From Anaerolineae bacterium (GTDB taxonomy: Bacteria; Chloroflexota; Anaerolineae; Promineifilales; Promineifilaceae): DNA of 64,000 bases. The DNA lies in the NCBI GenBank assembly GCA_030425205.1, contig JAUIAP010000029.1:17011-81010 (forward strand), read 5' to 3'. A model generated the notes under the pieces. That model worked only from the letters and a program-made list of their open reading frames with translations, was not told where the DNA came from and made no database searches. Position 1 is the stretch's first letter, and each line of letters opens with the position of its first letter. Both the position numbers and the translations under genes were made by a program. Below, piece by piece: positions 1-6,897 of this stretch.

Positions 1-44
1 CGATGACAAAAACATATTTTGAATAACTGTCCAAAGTAGAAGAA

Positions 45-70
45 TGGATTCCTGCCTTCGCAGGAATGAC
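45..70. repeat. 26-bp dispersed palindromic repeat, copy 1
   Basis: This short imperfect palindrome has the core CCTGCCTTCGCAGG and ends in GAATGAC. Closely related units lie at 16909-16934, 16945-16970 and 27577-27602. It is a non-coding intergenic repeat of REP type. The rest of bases 1-171 shows no gene. Confidence 0.7.
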
Positions 71-171
71 GAAAGTGACAGTAATTTAAGTCTCGATAGG
101 TTTTCGCCACTTTTGCGTGGTGCATTTCAAGTATACGCACTATGCGAATTCCTCATTACGTTCCATAGAGT

Positions 172-1215
172 CTACTGCGATTCCCGTTCCCACGTCCGCA
201 CGCCATAACGACTTAAATAGGTCGGAATATGCTGAAAGAGGGGATTCTCGGCGGCGATGTCGCGCAACATGGCGCGTTTATCGGCCGATAATGCCCCACA
301 TAACAGCGTCAACGATCCGCCCGCTCCCCCTGCCCCGTTTACCTTCCAGCCAATTGCGCCGTGTGCTTTCGCAATGTCGATCACGCGTTGCGCGTCGGAG
401 CTGATCAGGTCGGGATGCAGATTGGCTTGCGCGGCGGTGTTTTCAATCATCGTAGCACCGAACGCGCCAAAATCACCCGCATAGATAGCATCGCGAGCGT
501 GGCGAGCTGTGTTGCGCAGACGTTCGATACGAGAATCGGCCGATCCCGCGTCTTCCAATTCTCGAATAACCATCTCATGCACTTGGGACGAATTATGCGA
601 ATTGCCCAAGTAAATCAATACTAATCGCCGCTCCAGCTCCCACCAGATGTCGTTTGGCACCTGAATTTGCGAAACGGTCGCATGAGGATATGCGTGCATG
701 TCGATAAAGTTAATGCCGCCAAATGCGGAACAAAGCTGATCTTGAATGCCGCATTGCAGACCGAGCCGCTTCGTTTCGACCTCTTGCGCCATGCGTGCGA
801 TTTCATGTGGCGTCAAGCGTCCCGGCGTGAGTCGGTCGAGCGCGGCGATCAGGGCAACGGTGACGGCGGCCGATGTGCCAGTTGACGCGCCTGCGGGAGC
901 CTCCGAGAAGATGGTGATCTGAAAGGCGAGATCATCAGGAACATCCATCATGTCAATTGCGGCTTCCAGTAGTGGATGGCGTTCCCAGCGCGTTTGAGGG
1001 GTGCTGATCGCATAGCGTTCACCATAATTTTCGGCAAAGATGACGATGCGTTCATCCCGACTTTTGAGCGGGAAAACCTCGATCTGCACCTCCGCATAAG
1101 GGTATACGCCGATGTTGAAAATTTGCCCATATTCGGCAAACCATGTGTCTGTCCAGCCACCCAGATCACAGATGCGAATCGGGGCGACAGCGTTGATAAT
1201 TTTGAGTGCGGTCAT
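172..1215 (-). CDS. GHMP-family sugar kinase (HddA-like)
   Basis: This is a 347-residue cytoplasmic kinase of the GHMP superfamily. It most resembles the D-glycero-D-manno-heptose 7-phosphate kinase/fucokinase branch, which phosphorylates sugars for nucleotide-sugar synthesis. The N-terminal motif APIRICDLGGWTD is at residues 11-23, the glycine/serine-rich ATP loop PAGASTGTSAAV at about 107-118, and the third GHMP motif NGAGGAGGS at about 293-301. An open frame extends 73 codons further upstream, but family homology begins at the ATG at 1215. A good promoter (TTGACA, 16-bp spacer, TATCCT) sits just before this ATG, which also argues for the shorter protein. The exact sugar substrate cannot be told from the sequence. 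Confidence 0.85.
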   Translation of the reverse strand: MTALKIINAVAPIRICDLGGWTDTWFAEYGQIFNIGVYPYAEVQIEVFPLKSRDERIVIFAENYGERYAISTPQTRWERHPLLEAAIDMMDVPDDLAFQITIFSEAPAGASTGTSAAVTVALIAALDRLTPGRLTPHEIARMAQEVETKRLGLQCGIQDQLCSAFGGINFIDMHAYPHATVSQIQVPNDIWWELERRLVLIYLGNSHNSSQVHEMVIRELEDAGSADSRIERLRNTARHARDAIYAGDFGAFGATMIENTAAQANLHPDLISSDAQRVIDIAKAHGAIGWKVNGAGGAGGSLTLLCGALSADKRAMLRDIAAENPLFQHIPTYLSRYGVRTWERESQ

Positions 1216-1223
1216 AGCGCATA

Positions 1224-1251
1224 AGGATAGGATGTTTCGGCCGATTGTCAA
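1224..1251 (-). promoter_or_regulatory. Promoter of GHMP kinase, possibly leaderless
   Basis: On the minus strand TTGACA (1246-1251) is followed after 16 bp by TATCCT (1224-1229). Only 8 bases separate the -10 from the ATG at 1215, so the transcript may start at or next to the start codon. One TCGGCCGA copy fills part of the spacer. Confidence 0.55.
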
Positions 1252-1276
1252 AGAATCCCAAGTTAAACATGGCAGA

Positions 1277-2497
1277 TCATTTCCGCCCCACTCCAATCCA
1301 AAAAACTGCCGTGCCATGTTGTCGATCGCGCATGAAAATTGCAGAATCGGAATGCTTAACACAACGTGCCGCCATTTGCCCATCCGTAAAATAGACCCGC
1401 TTCCCCGAACCACTGCTGTTCCCCCGTGTCCCATATTTCACGAGGTCTTGCCGCAGTTTTTTGTTGAGGCGTGTCTGTTTCTTTGGAATGCGCGTGTGGC
1501 ACGTTGCTTGATAGCTGTTGGGCAATCGAATGGCGACGTAGGATGTCCCTGCCTGCCCGTGTTTGCCTATTTTGTCCTTGAAGGGGAATGCGGCGCGACC
1601 ATGTGCGAAATAGGTCTCGCTGGCTTCTGTGGCGGCTGAGAGCGTATAGTTGGCGACTCGTTCAACCTGCTGCGTAACATCATAGACGCGCTGTGTGCGT
1701 TCTGGCACGCCAGTGAGTTCTCGCAACGTGGCACGTGCAATTGGGCGACTCTCACGTCCTGCGTGGAAAGCTGCATAAAACGCCGCCCGCAAATCGCCCA
1801 TGGTGCCGCAAAGAGCACGCAACGACATCGTCACGCAATCACCGCTGAAATGTTGGACACCCAGATTTGCTGCCACGCGCGTTCGCCCATATAGCCACAG
1901 GCGATCATGATCGTCACGTTCCCAAAATTTGCCATTGCCGCTTTGCAGAATTTGGCGCAGGCGTCGCCAGCCGCAGACGCGCAATAGAGCTCCCTTGCCC
2001 GTCAGTTGCGCTCGTAGCTCGGGAATTGCCAGCCAGCCGCGACCGTCGCTGTCGAGATGACGGCAGAGGAGATAAATTCGGCCGATTGCCACCAACTCCT
2101 GTTTCAACATCCCGACTAACAGAGATGGCTGGACAACGATATTCTCGTCGCATACGTTGACGACCGAATGCGCTGTTGCTGGCGGCGCATCTTGCGACAA
2201 TGCGACTGTTTTGGGTACATCCGCACCGAAAATGGTGGCGAGAATAGTTGGTCGGGCCGTCGAATGTGTTTCTGAATTGTGACCATGCGGCAGGCTAGCA
2301 CGTCCCCAGTTGAGATGGGGCGGGAGAATTTCGGCCGATGGCGTTGCTCCCGCATCCACCCTTGTGGAATGCGAAGCTAGCTGCACCCGACGCGCCATGA
2401 GACGCGCATTGGCAGCCGCCAGCAGCTCACTAACAGCCGATTGGGCTGGAACGGACGATCCATTGACGCACAGATCGCCGTGTGCTATGCTTGCCAT
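1277..2497 (-). CDS. Putative plasmid-type replication or DNA-binding protein
   Basis: This 406-residue soluble protein matches no family that I can name with confidence. The first 120 residues look poorly ordered. The middle (about 130-230) is rich in Trp, Arg and Leu with a winged-helix flavour (WRRLRQIL, then FWERDDHDRLWLYG). Residues 250-275 could form a helix-turn-helix (ATLRELTGVPERTQRVYD). The C-terminal 100 residues are very basic. It is encoded with parA, a small partition-like partner, an XRE regulator and an antirepressor. A divergent promoter plus terminator would make a small RNA antisense to its leader. That context suggests a replication initiator, but this is inference. No clear Shine-Dalgarno sequence precedes the ATG. 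Confidence 0.6.
   Translation of the reverse strand: MASIAHGDLCVNGSSVPAQSAVSELLAAANARLMARRVQLASHSTRVDAGATPSAEILPPHLNWGRASLPHGHNSETHSTARPTILATIFGADVPKTVALSQDAPPATAHSVVNVCDENIVVQPSLLVGMLKQELVAIGRIYLLCRHLDSDGRGWLAIPELRAQLTGKGALLRVCGWRRLRQILQSGNGKFWERDDHDRLWLYGRTRVAANLGVQHFSGDCVTMSLRALCGTMGDLRAAFYAAFHAGRESRPIARATLRELTGVPERTQRVYDVTQQVERVANYTLSAATEASETYFAHGRAAFPFKDKIGKHGQAGTSYVAIRLPNSYQATCHTRIPKKQTRLNKKLRQDLVKYGTRGNSSGSGKRVYFTDGQMAARCVKHSDSAIFMRDRQHGTAVFWIGVGRK
2463..2491 (+). promoter_or_regulatory. Promoter for antisense transcript over the putative rep leader
   Basis: TTGACG (2463-2468), a 17-bp spacer and an extended -10 (TGC-TATGCT, hexamer 2486-2491) form a good sigma-70 type promoter. It lies inside the first codons of the minus-strand gene and points out of it. 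Transcription would start near 2498. Confidence 0.6.
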
Positions 2498-2636
2498 ATA
2501 TTACTTACAGCCACATCGGGATACACCATCCCCCTCCCCAATCAAGGGGCCTTTCTGCAATGCCTTCGACAACATTTACGCAGAGTATGTGGCAAAAACT
2601 ATTTTCAGCGAGACACACCACTGTCTCGCTTTTTTG
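2498..2636 (+). ncRNA. Candidate antisense (countertranscribed) RNA
   Basis: A roughly 140-nt transcript is predicted between the strong plus-strand promoter at 2463-2491 and the intrinsic terminator at 2607-2640. It carries no convincing ORF. It would be fully complementary to the 5' leader of the 1277-2497 gene, ending at about its start codon. This is the arrangement of plasmid copy-control antisense RNAs that pair with a rep mRNA leader. The promoter and terminator are seen in the sequence; the RNA and its role are inference. Confidence 0.45.
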
Positions 2637-2640
2637 TTTT
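2607..2640 (+). terminator. Intrinsic terminator
   Basis: AGCGAGACA (2607-2615) pairs with TGTCTCGCT (2622-2630) across a 6-nt loop and is followed by TTTTTGTTTT. No plus-strand protein gene precedes it, which supports a small RNA. Confidence 0.75.
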
Positions 2641-2800
2641 TTGGCGACAGAACCGCCAAGCTCAAGAGGGAAAATGTGGCTAGTTTCTGGTCTTTAGTCG
2701 CTCGCAAAAGAACGCTGCCATTTTGACATTTCTCTCCACGAACCACTCGTTACCGTGCGTTAGCCGCTTTACCACCTGAGCTTGTTTGTCCTAAACGCAA

Positions 2801-2832
2801 AAAAGCCCGTCACGATGTGGTGACGGGCTTTT
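2801..2832. terminator. Bidirectional intrinsic terminator
   Basis: The 13-bp perfect stem AAAAGCCCGTCAC / GTGACGGGCTTTT has a 6-nt loop. It can stop transcripts from both directions. It separates the XRE gene from the putative rep locus; apart from it and the 2607-2640 terminator, bases 2641-3122 show no supported gene. Confidence 0.8.
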
Positions 2833-3122
2833 CCCAAAATTTGCATATTTCACCTTCACAACTGCTTGCGCGTGGACGAAAATGGAGCAGATACGTCTAT
2901 TACTTGACGATGACCGCTTGAACGTCCATAATGAAGGGAAATGGGGAAACCCATCTTACCCACGTCTGGCTCCGTGAACACTTCTTGGCTGAGGGATTCA
3001 CGCGAGCCACTTTTTTTATGCTTTTGTCGTCCTCTCAATCAAAATCAATTTACGACTTGTTTTGTTTTAGAACGGTCGTATCTACGATTGACAGGTGTGC
3101 TTAATTGCCTCTTCCGTACTAA

Positions 3123-3506
3123 CTAACCAACAATTGGCTCCAAAAGATAGTAATAACGCATCCAGTCCTCTTTTGTCTTGGCTGGTTTTTGCGCGTTGTA
3201 ATGGACTTGCACGAGCAGATTCTTGACATTTTCGCTCAACTTGTCCCCCATCTGGCTGACAAAATCGCTATAGCCGGGCAGGTTCGCACTGTTTTGTGAA
3301 CCATTCATACCGCTGGCCGCCAGCAACAGGCTGGTGGGCAACTGGTAATAGTCGACAAGGCGATTTAGTGTGTCGAGTGAGGGGTTGGTTTGACCGCGTT
3401 CAATACCTGACAGAAATGAGACAGAGATTCCCGTCTCTTTACTCACTTCTGCAAGTGTCTCTTTACGTCGTTTACGAATGCGTCTTAGCTCGGTTCCTAG
3501 ATACAT
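3123..3506 (-). CDS. XRE-family transcriptional regulator
   Basis: This is a 127-residue DNA-binding repressor-like protein with an N-terminal Cro/C1 helix-turn-helix. The segment LRRIRKRRKETLAEVSKETGI is followed by SVSFLSGIERGQTNPSLDTL, the typical recognition helix and turn. The C-terminal 60 residues are less typical and probably serve dimerisation or sensing. I chose the ATG at 3506; the frame also opens with TTG five codons earlier. Its promoter (TATAGT at 3557-3562, TTGATC at 3580-3585) is embedded in a cluster of GATCA boxes, so autoregulation is likely. It sits in the plasmid-like island next to the partition genes and may control them. Confidence 0.82.
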   Translation of the reverse strand: MYLGTELRRIRKRRKETLAEVSKETGISVSFLSGIERGQTNPSLDTLNRLVDYYQLPTSLLLAASGMNGSQNSANLPGYSDFVSQMGDKLSENVKNLLVQVHYNAQKPAKTKEDWMRYYYLLEPIVG

Positions 3507-3556
3507 GGTTTCAATATCCAATCACGAATTGCTGTTCGTCTGGTTGATCCAGTATG

Positions 3557-3635
3557 ACTATAACGCAAACCTTTTTTATGATCAATAAGTAAGTGCGATC
3601 AAAAATTACGATCAGGGTGTAATTTCTGCTGATCA
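3557..3635 (-). promoter_or_regulatory. XRE gene promoter with GATCA operator cluster
   Basis: On the minus strand TTGATC (3580-3585), a 17-bp spacer and TATAGT (3557-3562) make a good promoter. GATCA boxes begin at 3580, 3597, 3610 and 3631; the first overlaps the -35. This is a plausible operator for the adjacent XRE protein. Confidence 0.5.
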
Positions 3636-3726
3636 ATACAACACATCGTGTAGTCAGCGTTTTGAATGAGGGTTCGATCTATGATTCGGGGGATTTCGGC
3701 CGAATTATCCCTCCCCTACCCCTGAA

Positions 3727-4047
3727 TCAGCTACCCACGCGGAAAATTTTTTCTGTCGGGTAATTTAAGTTGGCTTTTCGTGATGGCCTACCGATAGCCC
3801 TATCGTAGGCACTGCACCAGACAAGACCATAGAAGAAACACCCAACGCTGATTATCGCTGGAACGCTTCCCTCTTCTATCGTCTTTCCTGATCCGCCTGC
3901 TTGCGTCGTGATAATCCATGCGGCCGATAAACAACCTATTACTGCTACCCAACTTTTGTGTGGAGATTCCATATCACCTTGCGTAAGTTCGCGTTCGATG
4001 AGGTGAATGAAACCGTCAAATCCAAAGATAAGCAAAATTGTCTGCAT
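3727..4047 (-). CDS. Small membrane protein, unknown function
   Basis: This is a 106-residue protein with no recognised domain. Two hydrophobic stretches (about residues 30-48, VAVIGCLSAAWIITT, and 62-80, VPAIISVGCFFYGLVW) could span the membrane, with a basic C-terminal tail (RPSRKANLNYP). AAGGA lies ten bases before the ATG. It lies between the XRE regulator and the partition genes on the same strand, so it is probably an accessory gene of the island. Family unknown; the hydrophobic pattern and ribosome site are the only support for it being real. Confidence 0.5.
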   Translation of the reverse strand: MQTILLIFGFDGFIHLIERELTQGDMESPHKSWVAVIGCLSAAWIITTQAGGSGKTIEEGSVPAIISVGCFFYGLVWCSAYDRAIGRPSRKANLNYPTEKIFRVGS

Positions 4048-4121
4048 AGAGCGACATTCCTTAGGTCCGACTCTTTCTGGTGATTTGCGTAACGATTTTT
4101 CAGCCTCTTGATCCCAAACGT

Positions 4122-4152
4122 CTATTTGGGCAAATAGATATGTGTCTATTTG
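4122..4152. repeat. CAAATAG/CTATTTG cluster at the 3' end of the partition operon
   Basis: CTATTTG (4122-4128), CAAATAG (4131-4137) and CTATTTG (4146-4152) lie together. The last copy contains the stop codon of the small partner gene. The same heptamer recurs on the other side of parA at 5268-5298, 5419, 6405-6426 and 6745-6782. Confidence 0.6.
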
Positions 4153-4472
4153 AATAATTCTGCAACCCGTTCGCGCAAATCTTCTTCCGTTCGACAGCCA
4201 CGCAAATCCAGCTCTTTCTCACGCGCCAGATCGACAAACGCTCGAAATAGATACGCTTTCTTCATTGGCTTGCCCCCATCCCGACGCGCATCGGCACAGA
4301 CATCGTACAACCAATCAAGCTGCTCCCGACTAAATAGAACGGTCGTCTGGATCAGTTTTTCATCGCCCGTCATTCGTTTGCGACCGCGCCGCCCTGCCCC
4401 ACTCTTGGACTTCGGGGTTAAGTCCATATCCAGCGGGTTTTCGTCCAATAAAATGCTCTTGCGCTTGCTCAT
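4146..4472 (-). CDS. Small DNA-binding partner of ParA
   Basis: This 108-residue basic protein has its start codon overlapping the parA stop by four bases (ATGA), so the two are translationally coupled. The first 35 residues are basic and flexible (KSGAGRRGRKR). Residues 45-100 (TTVLFSREQLDWLYDVCADARR, then KKAYLFRAFVDLA) have the pattern of a ribbon-helix-helix or similar small dimer. Position and size fit the centromere-binding member of a type Ib partition pair (ParG/Omega type) rather than a canonical ParB. The CAAATAG palindromes on both sides of the operon are the obvious candidate binding sites. Family assignment is inferred mainly from context. Confidence 0.62.
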   Translation of the reverse strand: MSKRKSILLDENPLDMDLTPKSKSGAGRRGRKRMTGDEKLIQTTVLFSREQLDWLYDVCADARRDGGKPMKKAYLFRAFVDLAREKELDLRGCRTEEDLRERVAELFK

Positions 4473-5239
4473 AGCTGCTCCAAAAGTTCGCGGGCGAATT
4501 GGCGGTAATCTTCGGCCGATCCATGCTCCGGACTATATTCTGTAATTGTTTTATTTTGTGCGGGTGCTTCTGTCAAACGTACAGTCTCACGGATGAGAGT
4601 TTTGAATACATGTACCTTGCCTTCGAGGGATTGGCGCACGCTTTCCAATGCCTCGCGTGCAATGTTTGTGTTTGCACGATAGCGTGTGGGCAGCACACCA
4701 TAAATTTTGAGCCGTGGATTCACTTCATACTGAATTTCGTCGATGCTGTTAAGCAGAAGACGCACCCCAGCCAACGAATAGTAATCAGTTGACATCGGGA
4801 TCACAACGCCATCGGCCGCCGATAACGCATTGACCACCAATAAACTCAATGACGGTGAACAGTCCAGCAAGATAAAGTCGTAGTCCTCTTTGACAGGCTC
4901 AATCAATCGCCGCAGCCTATCCTCACGTCGGCGCGCGCTCACCAAATCAAGTTCTGCATCGGCCAATGAAATATTCGTCGGCACGAGGTCGATCTTTTCG
5001 CGCACCTGCACGATCAGATCATCTAGCGTCAACTCACGTGGGTTCATCAACGCTTCATGCAGCGTGCGCTCAACCTTTGAAAGCGCGATCCCGAATCCGA
5101 GCGTTAGGCTCGCTTGCGGGTCGATGTCGATCAGTAAAACGTCGTGCCCCATTTCGGCCAGCGCACCTGCTGCATTCATGGCTGAGGTCGTTTTACCCGT
5201 CCCCCCTTTTTGATTTGCAAATGCAATCACTTTTGTCAT
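4469..5239 (-). CDS. parA: ParA/Soj-family partition ATPase
   Basis: This is a 256-residue Walker-type ATPase that segregates plasmid or chromosome DNA by forming ATP-dependent dimers on the nucleoid. The deviant Walker A KGGTGKTT is at residues 11-18, the A' motif LIDIDPQ at 36-42, and Walker B FILLDCSPS at 122-130. AGGAG lies seven bases before the ATG. It lacks the N-terminal HTH found in type Ia ParA proteins, which fits a type Ib or chromosomal-type enzyme. The overlapping downstream gene encodes its probable DNA-binding partner. A perfect 14-bp palindrome CAAATAGCTATTTG lies about 50 bp upstream and probably gives autoregulation. Confidence 0.9.
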   Translation of the reverse strand: MTKVIAFANQKGGTGKTTSAMNAAGALAEMGHDVLLIDIDPQASLTLGFGIALSKVERTLHEALMNPRELTLDDLIVQVREKIDLVPTNISLADAELDLVSARRREDRLRRLIEPVKEDYDFILLDCSPSLSLLVVNALSAADGVVIPMSTDYYSLAGVRLLLNSIDEIQYEVNPRLKIYGVLPTRYRANTNIAREALESVRQSLEGKVHVFKTLIRETVRLTEAPAQNKTITEYSPEHGSAEDYRQFARELLEQL

Positions 5240-5267
5240 TCATTGCTCCTATTTTTATTCCACATAG

Positions 5268-5298
5268 CTATTTGGACAAATAAACAAATAGCTATTTG
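5268..5298. promoter_or_regulatory. parA upstream operator/centromere palindrome
   Basis: CTATTTG (5268-5274) is followed by the perfect palindrome CAAATAGCTATTTG (5285-5298), just upstream of the parA ribosome site. It is likely an operator and possibly part of the partition site. Confidence 0.6.
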
Positions 5299-5403
5299 AT
5301 ATATGTTTTCAAAGTCCTCTAGGACGTCCAGACGATCGTAAAATGTATCTCGTAGCTTGATATAGTTTCTGACTGCGTTTTACTCAACACAGGACAACCA
5401 AAA

Positions 5404-5449
5404 CATATAGCTATATTGCTATTTGTCCACATAGCAATATAGCTATGTG
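5404..5449. repeat. 16-bp inverted repeat with ATAGCTAT motifs
   Basis: ATAGCTATATTGCTAT (5407-5422) is repeated inverted at 5431-5446 with an 8-bp spacer. It lies between parA and the antirepressor gene and is part of the AT-rich partition-like region. Confidence 0.7.
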
Positions 5450-5450
5450 C

Positions 5451-6275
5451 TTAAAACGGCACTTCTTCACCAGTTAGAGAGCTATACCAGTCACGCAACC
5501 ACGTCATGGCGTCGTCATACTGTTTGCTGGGAAGTTCTCGATAGGCCGCGATGTCAAAGCGGCGATACAGCTCGCCATAGACACCGCCGAACTCATTGCG
5601 GCCGCTGCGTCGGCCGAGTTCCAGCGCGATTGCCTTGACCGCTTGCGATATCCGACTCGCTTGTCCTTGCGTGATTGCCCGCTGGGGGTTGCCGAGTGTG
5701 CTTTCTAGTTCTTCAATGCGTTGGGTGTTATCGTTGAGTGTTCGGCCGAAATCATTCAGCCGCGCCTCCATCACAATTTGATTGTGCGCCAGCTTCGTCA
5801 ACGCCTGCAACATGCGATATGCCTGCACCGCTTCTGAGGAGGGGTCTAGCAAGTCAGCCACATCATTTTCAAATGACAAATGACGCAGACGCACCGCCTC
5901 ATCCAATACCTTATAGCACTCTTTTTGATAACGAATCAGCCGTTCCTGTAGTTCAGGTTTGACGCGCTGCACGCTTACCCCAAACAAAAAGCCGCTAACA
6001 TAGTCGAGTGGAATGCACAAACGATTTGGATTGCCGCGCTTTTCCCCTTTTGTGGCCGTTATGGTCACGTATTGCACCGAATCGGTTAGAACGGGATCGC
6101 GCAAGATACGGCGACGTTGCGCGGCAAAGGCGAGTCCAAGATAGTCGCAAATCGGCCGAACTGGCACATAAACTTGCTGCTTCCCATCGACCTCAACAGC
6201 CACCGCTATCAACTCATCCCCATAAAAATCGACAATCTGCTGCTCAACAGGTATCAATGCTTTCTCGTCACTCAT
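5451..6275 (-). CDS. P22 antirepressor-type (P22_AR_N) regulator
   Basis: This 274-residue protein has an N-terminal phage antirepressor domain (about residues 8-125: PVEQQIVDFYGDELIAVAV, then VPVRPICDYLGLAFAAQRRR, then CIPLDYVSGFLFGV). A helical C-terminal half follows (YQKECYKVLDEAVR). Such proteins come from phages and plasmids and counteract or act as repressors. The start is the ATG at 6275, preceded by GAGGA five bases away; an ATG four codons earlier is less well placed. Two 19-bp palindromes of the TGTGACC...GGTCAC type lie directly upstream and a third lies inside the gene, suggesting autoregulation. It belongs to the plasmid-like island. Confidence 0.8.
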   Translation of the reverse strand: MSDEKALIPVEQQIVDFYGDELIAVAVEVDGKQQVYVPVRPICDYLGLAFAAQRRRILRDPVLTDSVQYVTITATKGEKRGNPNRLCIPLDYVSGFLFGVSVQRVKPELQERLIRYQKECYKVLDEAVRLRHLSFENDVADLLDPSSEAVQAYRMLQALTKLAHNQIVMEARLNDFGRTLNDNTQRIEELESTLGNPQRAITQGQASRISQAVKAIALELGRRSGRNEFGGVYGELYRRFDIAAYRELPSKQYDDAMTWLRDWYSSLTGEEVPF

Positions 6276-6291
6276 CCATGTCCTCATAATT

Positions 6292-6349
6292 TGTGACCAT
6301 AACGGTCACGAATTGCAGTTTTGCGCTTTTTGTGACCGTTACGGTCACA
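6292..6349 (-). promoter_or_regulatory. Paired 19-bp operators of the antirepressor gene
   Basis: TGTGACCGTTACGGTCACA (6331-6349) is a palindrome with one central base. TGTGACCATAACGGTCACG (6292-6310) is a variant 39 bp away. A third variant, TGTGGCCGTTATGGTCACG, is inside the gene at 6051-6069. No real gene fits the short open frame running through these repeats. Confidence 0.65.
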
Positions 6350-6403
6350 AAACATTGGCCCGCAGATATTACCACATAGTCATATAGAAACATAGACACA
6401 CGC

Positions 6404-6427
6404 ACAAATAGACATATACCTATTTGT
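6404..6427. repeat. CAAATAG inverted repeat
   Basis: ACAAATAG (6404-6411) and CTATTTGT (6420-6427) form an 8-bp inverted pair. It belongs to the same family as the sites around parA. Confidence 0.6.
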
Positions 6428-6550
6428 CTAAATAGCTGCATTTGAAGTGGACAGCGTAATGTTTCCATGACGCAGCACAGGAGAAGGAAGGTCGTTCAAG
6501 CGCATAGGGACTAAACCTACCAGCGTCTATTGCATAACAGCTTGAAGTTT

Positions 6551-6639
6551 GAACCAAAGGCTGATGTCCAAGGTCCGTTGAAACGCACTGCAAACAACGC
6601 GCTTGAGCGCGTTTTGCATATCAGCCTTCGGTTTTAACC
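6551..6639. other. Large imperfect cruciform in the 610-bp non-coding stretch
   Basis: GAACCAAAGGCTGATG (6551-6566) is answered by CATATCAGCCTTCGGTTTTAACC (about 6617-6639). Inside it an arm ending ACGCGC (6589-6602) pairs across a TTGA loop with GCGCGTTTTGCA (6607-6618). Bases 6288-6897 hold no gene, but they hold this structure, the CAAATAG repeats and a parS-like site. The stretch could be an origin, a structured RNA or a transfer site. Confidence 0.4.
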
Positions 6640-6744
6640 GTAGGATTTCGCAAAGTCTCGTTTAGTGTAAAAAAAGGCGCGGCCTATCCGCCAAATCATG
6701 TTGCATTTACTCAGGCGGGAAACCTTAACAGCGAGCCCAATAAT

Positions 6745-6782
6745 CAAATAGACAAATATCCATACTGATATTTGTCTATTTG
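6745..6782. repeat. Perfect 15-bp inverted repeat of the CAAATAG family
   Basis: CAAATAGACAAATAT (6745-6759) is exactly inverted at 6768-6782 with an 8-bp spacer. It is the strongest single site of the family and a likely centromere or operator. Confidence 0.75.
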
Positions 6783-6802
6783 TATGTATGCAATAACACG
6801 CG

Positions 6803-6819
6803 GTAGTCCAGTCAACAAA
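6803..6819 (+). repeat. 17-bp direct repeat, left copy
   Basis: GTAGTCCAGTCAACAAA matches GTAGTCCAGTCGACAAA at 11689-11705 in 16 of 17 bases in the same orientation. The pair brackets the glycosidase, modAB and YitT genes. Confidence 0.5.
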
Positions 6820-6831
6820 GCAGGGTAGGGG

Positions 6832-6847
6832 TGTTTCACGGGAAACG
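6832..6847. promoter_or_regulatory. parS-like site
   Basis: TGTTTCACGGGAAACG agrees with the chromosomal parS consensus TGTTTCACGTGAAACA at 14 of 16 positions. It lies about 1.6 kb from parA. No canonical ParB gene is present in the window. Confidence 0.45.
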
Positions 6848-6863
6848 CCAAACTTAAAACCAG

Positions 6864-6891
6864 TTGCCCAAAATCACCTAATCTCTACAAT
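6864..6891 (+). promoter_or_regulatory. Promoter of the glycosidase gene, probably leaderless
   Basis: TTGCCC (6864-6869), a 16-bp spacer and TACAAT (6886-6891) precede the ATG at 6898 by only six bases. There is no Shine-Dalgarno sequence. Confidence 0.45.
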
Positions 6892-6897
6892 CCCCCA

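Noticed and set aside
1216..1434. 73-codon N-terminal extension of the GHMP kinase
   Set aside because: It overlaps the neighbouring gene's 3' end and the kinase promoter, and family homology begins at the internal ATG.
2310..2726. 138-codon plus-strand open frame over the putative rep start
   Set aside because: It overlaps the minus-strand gene and its leader, has no ribosome site, low-complexity translation and runs through two terminator arms. A small RNA fits better.
6268..6468. 66-codon minus-strand frame upstream of the antirepressor
   Set aside because: Its translation (FVTVTVT, FVTVMVT) comes only from the operator repeats, and no ribosome site is present.
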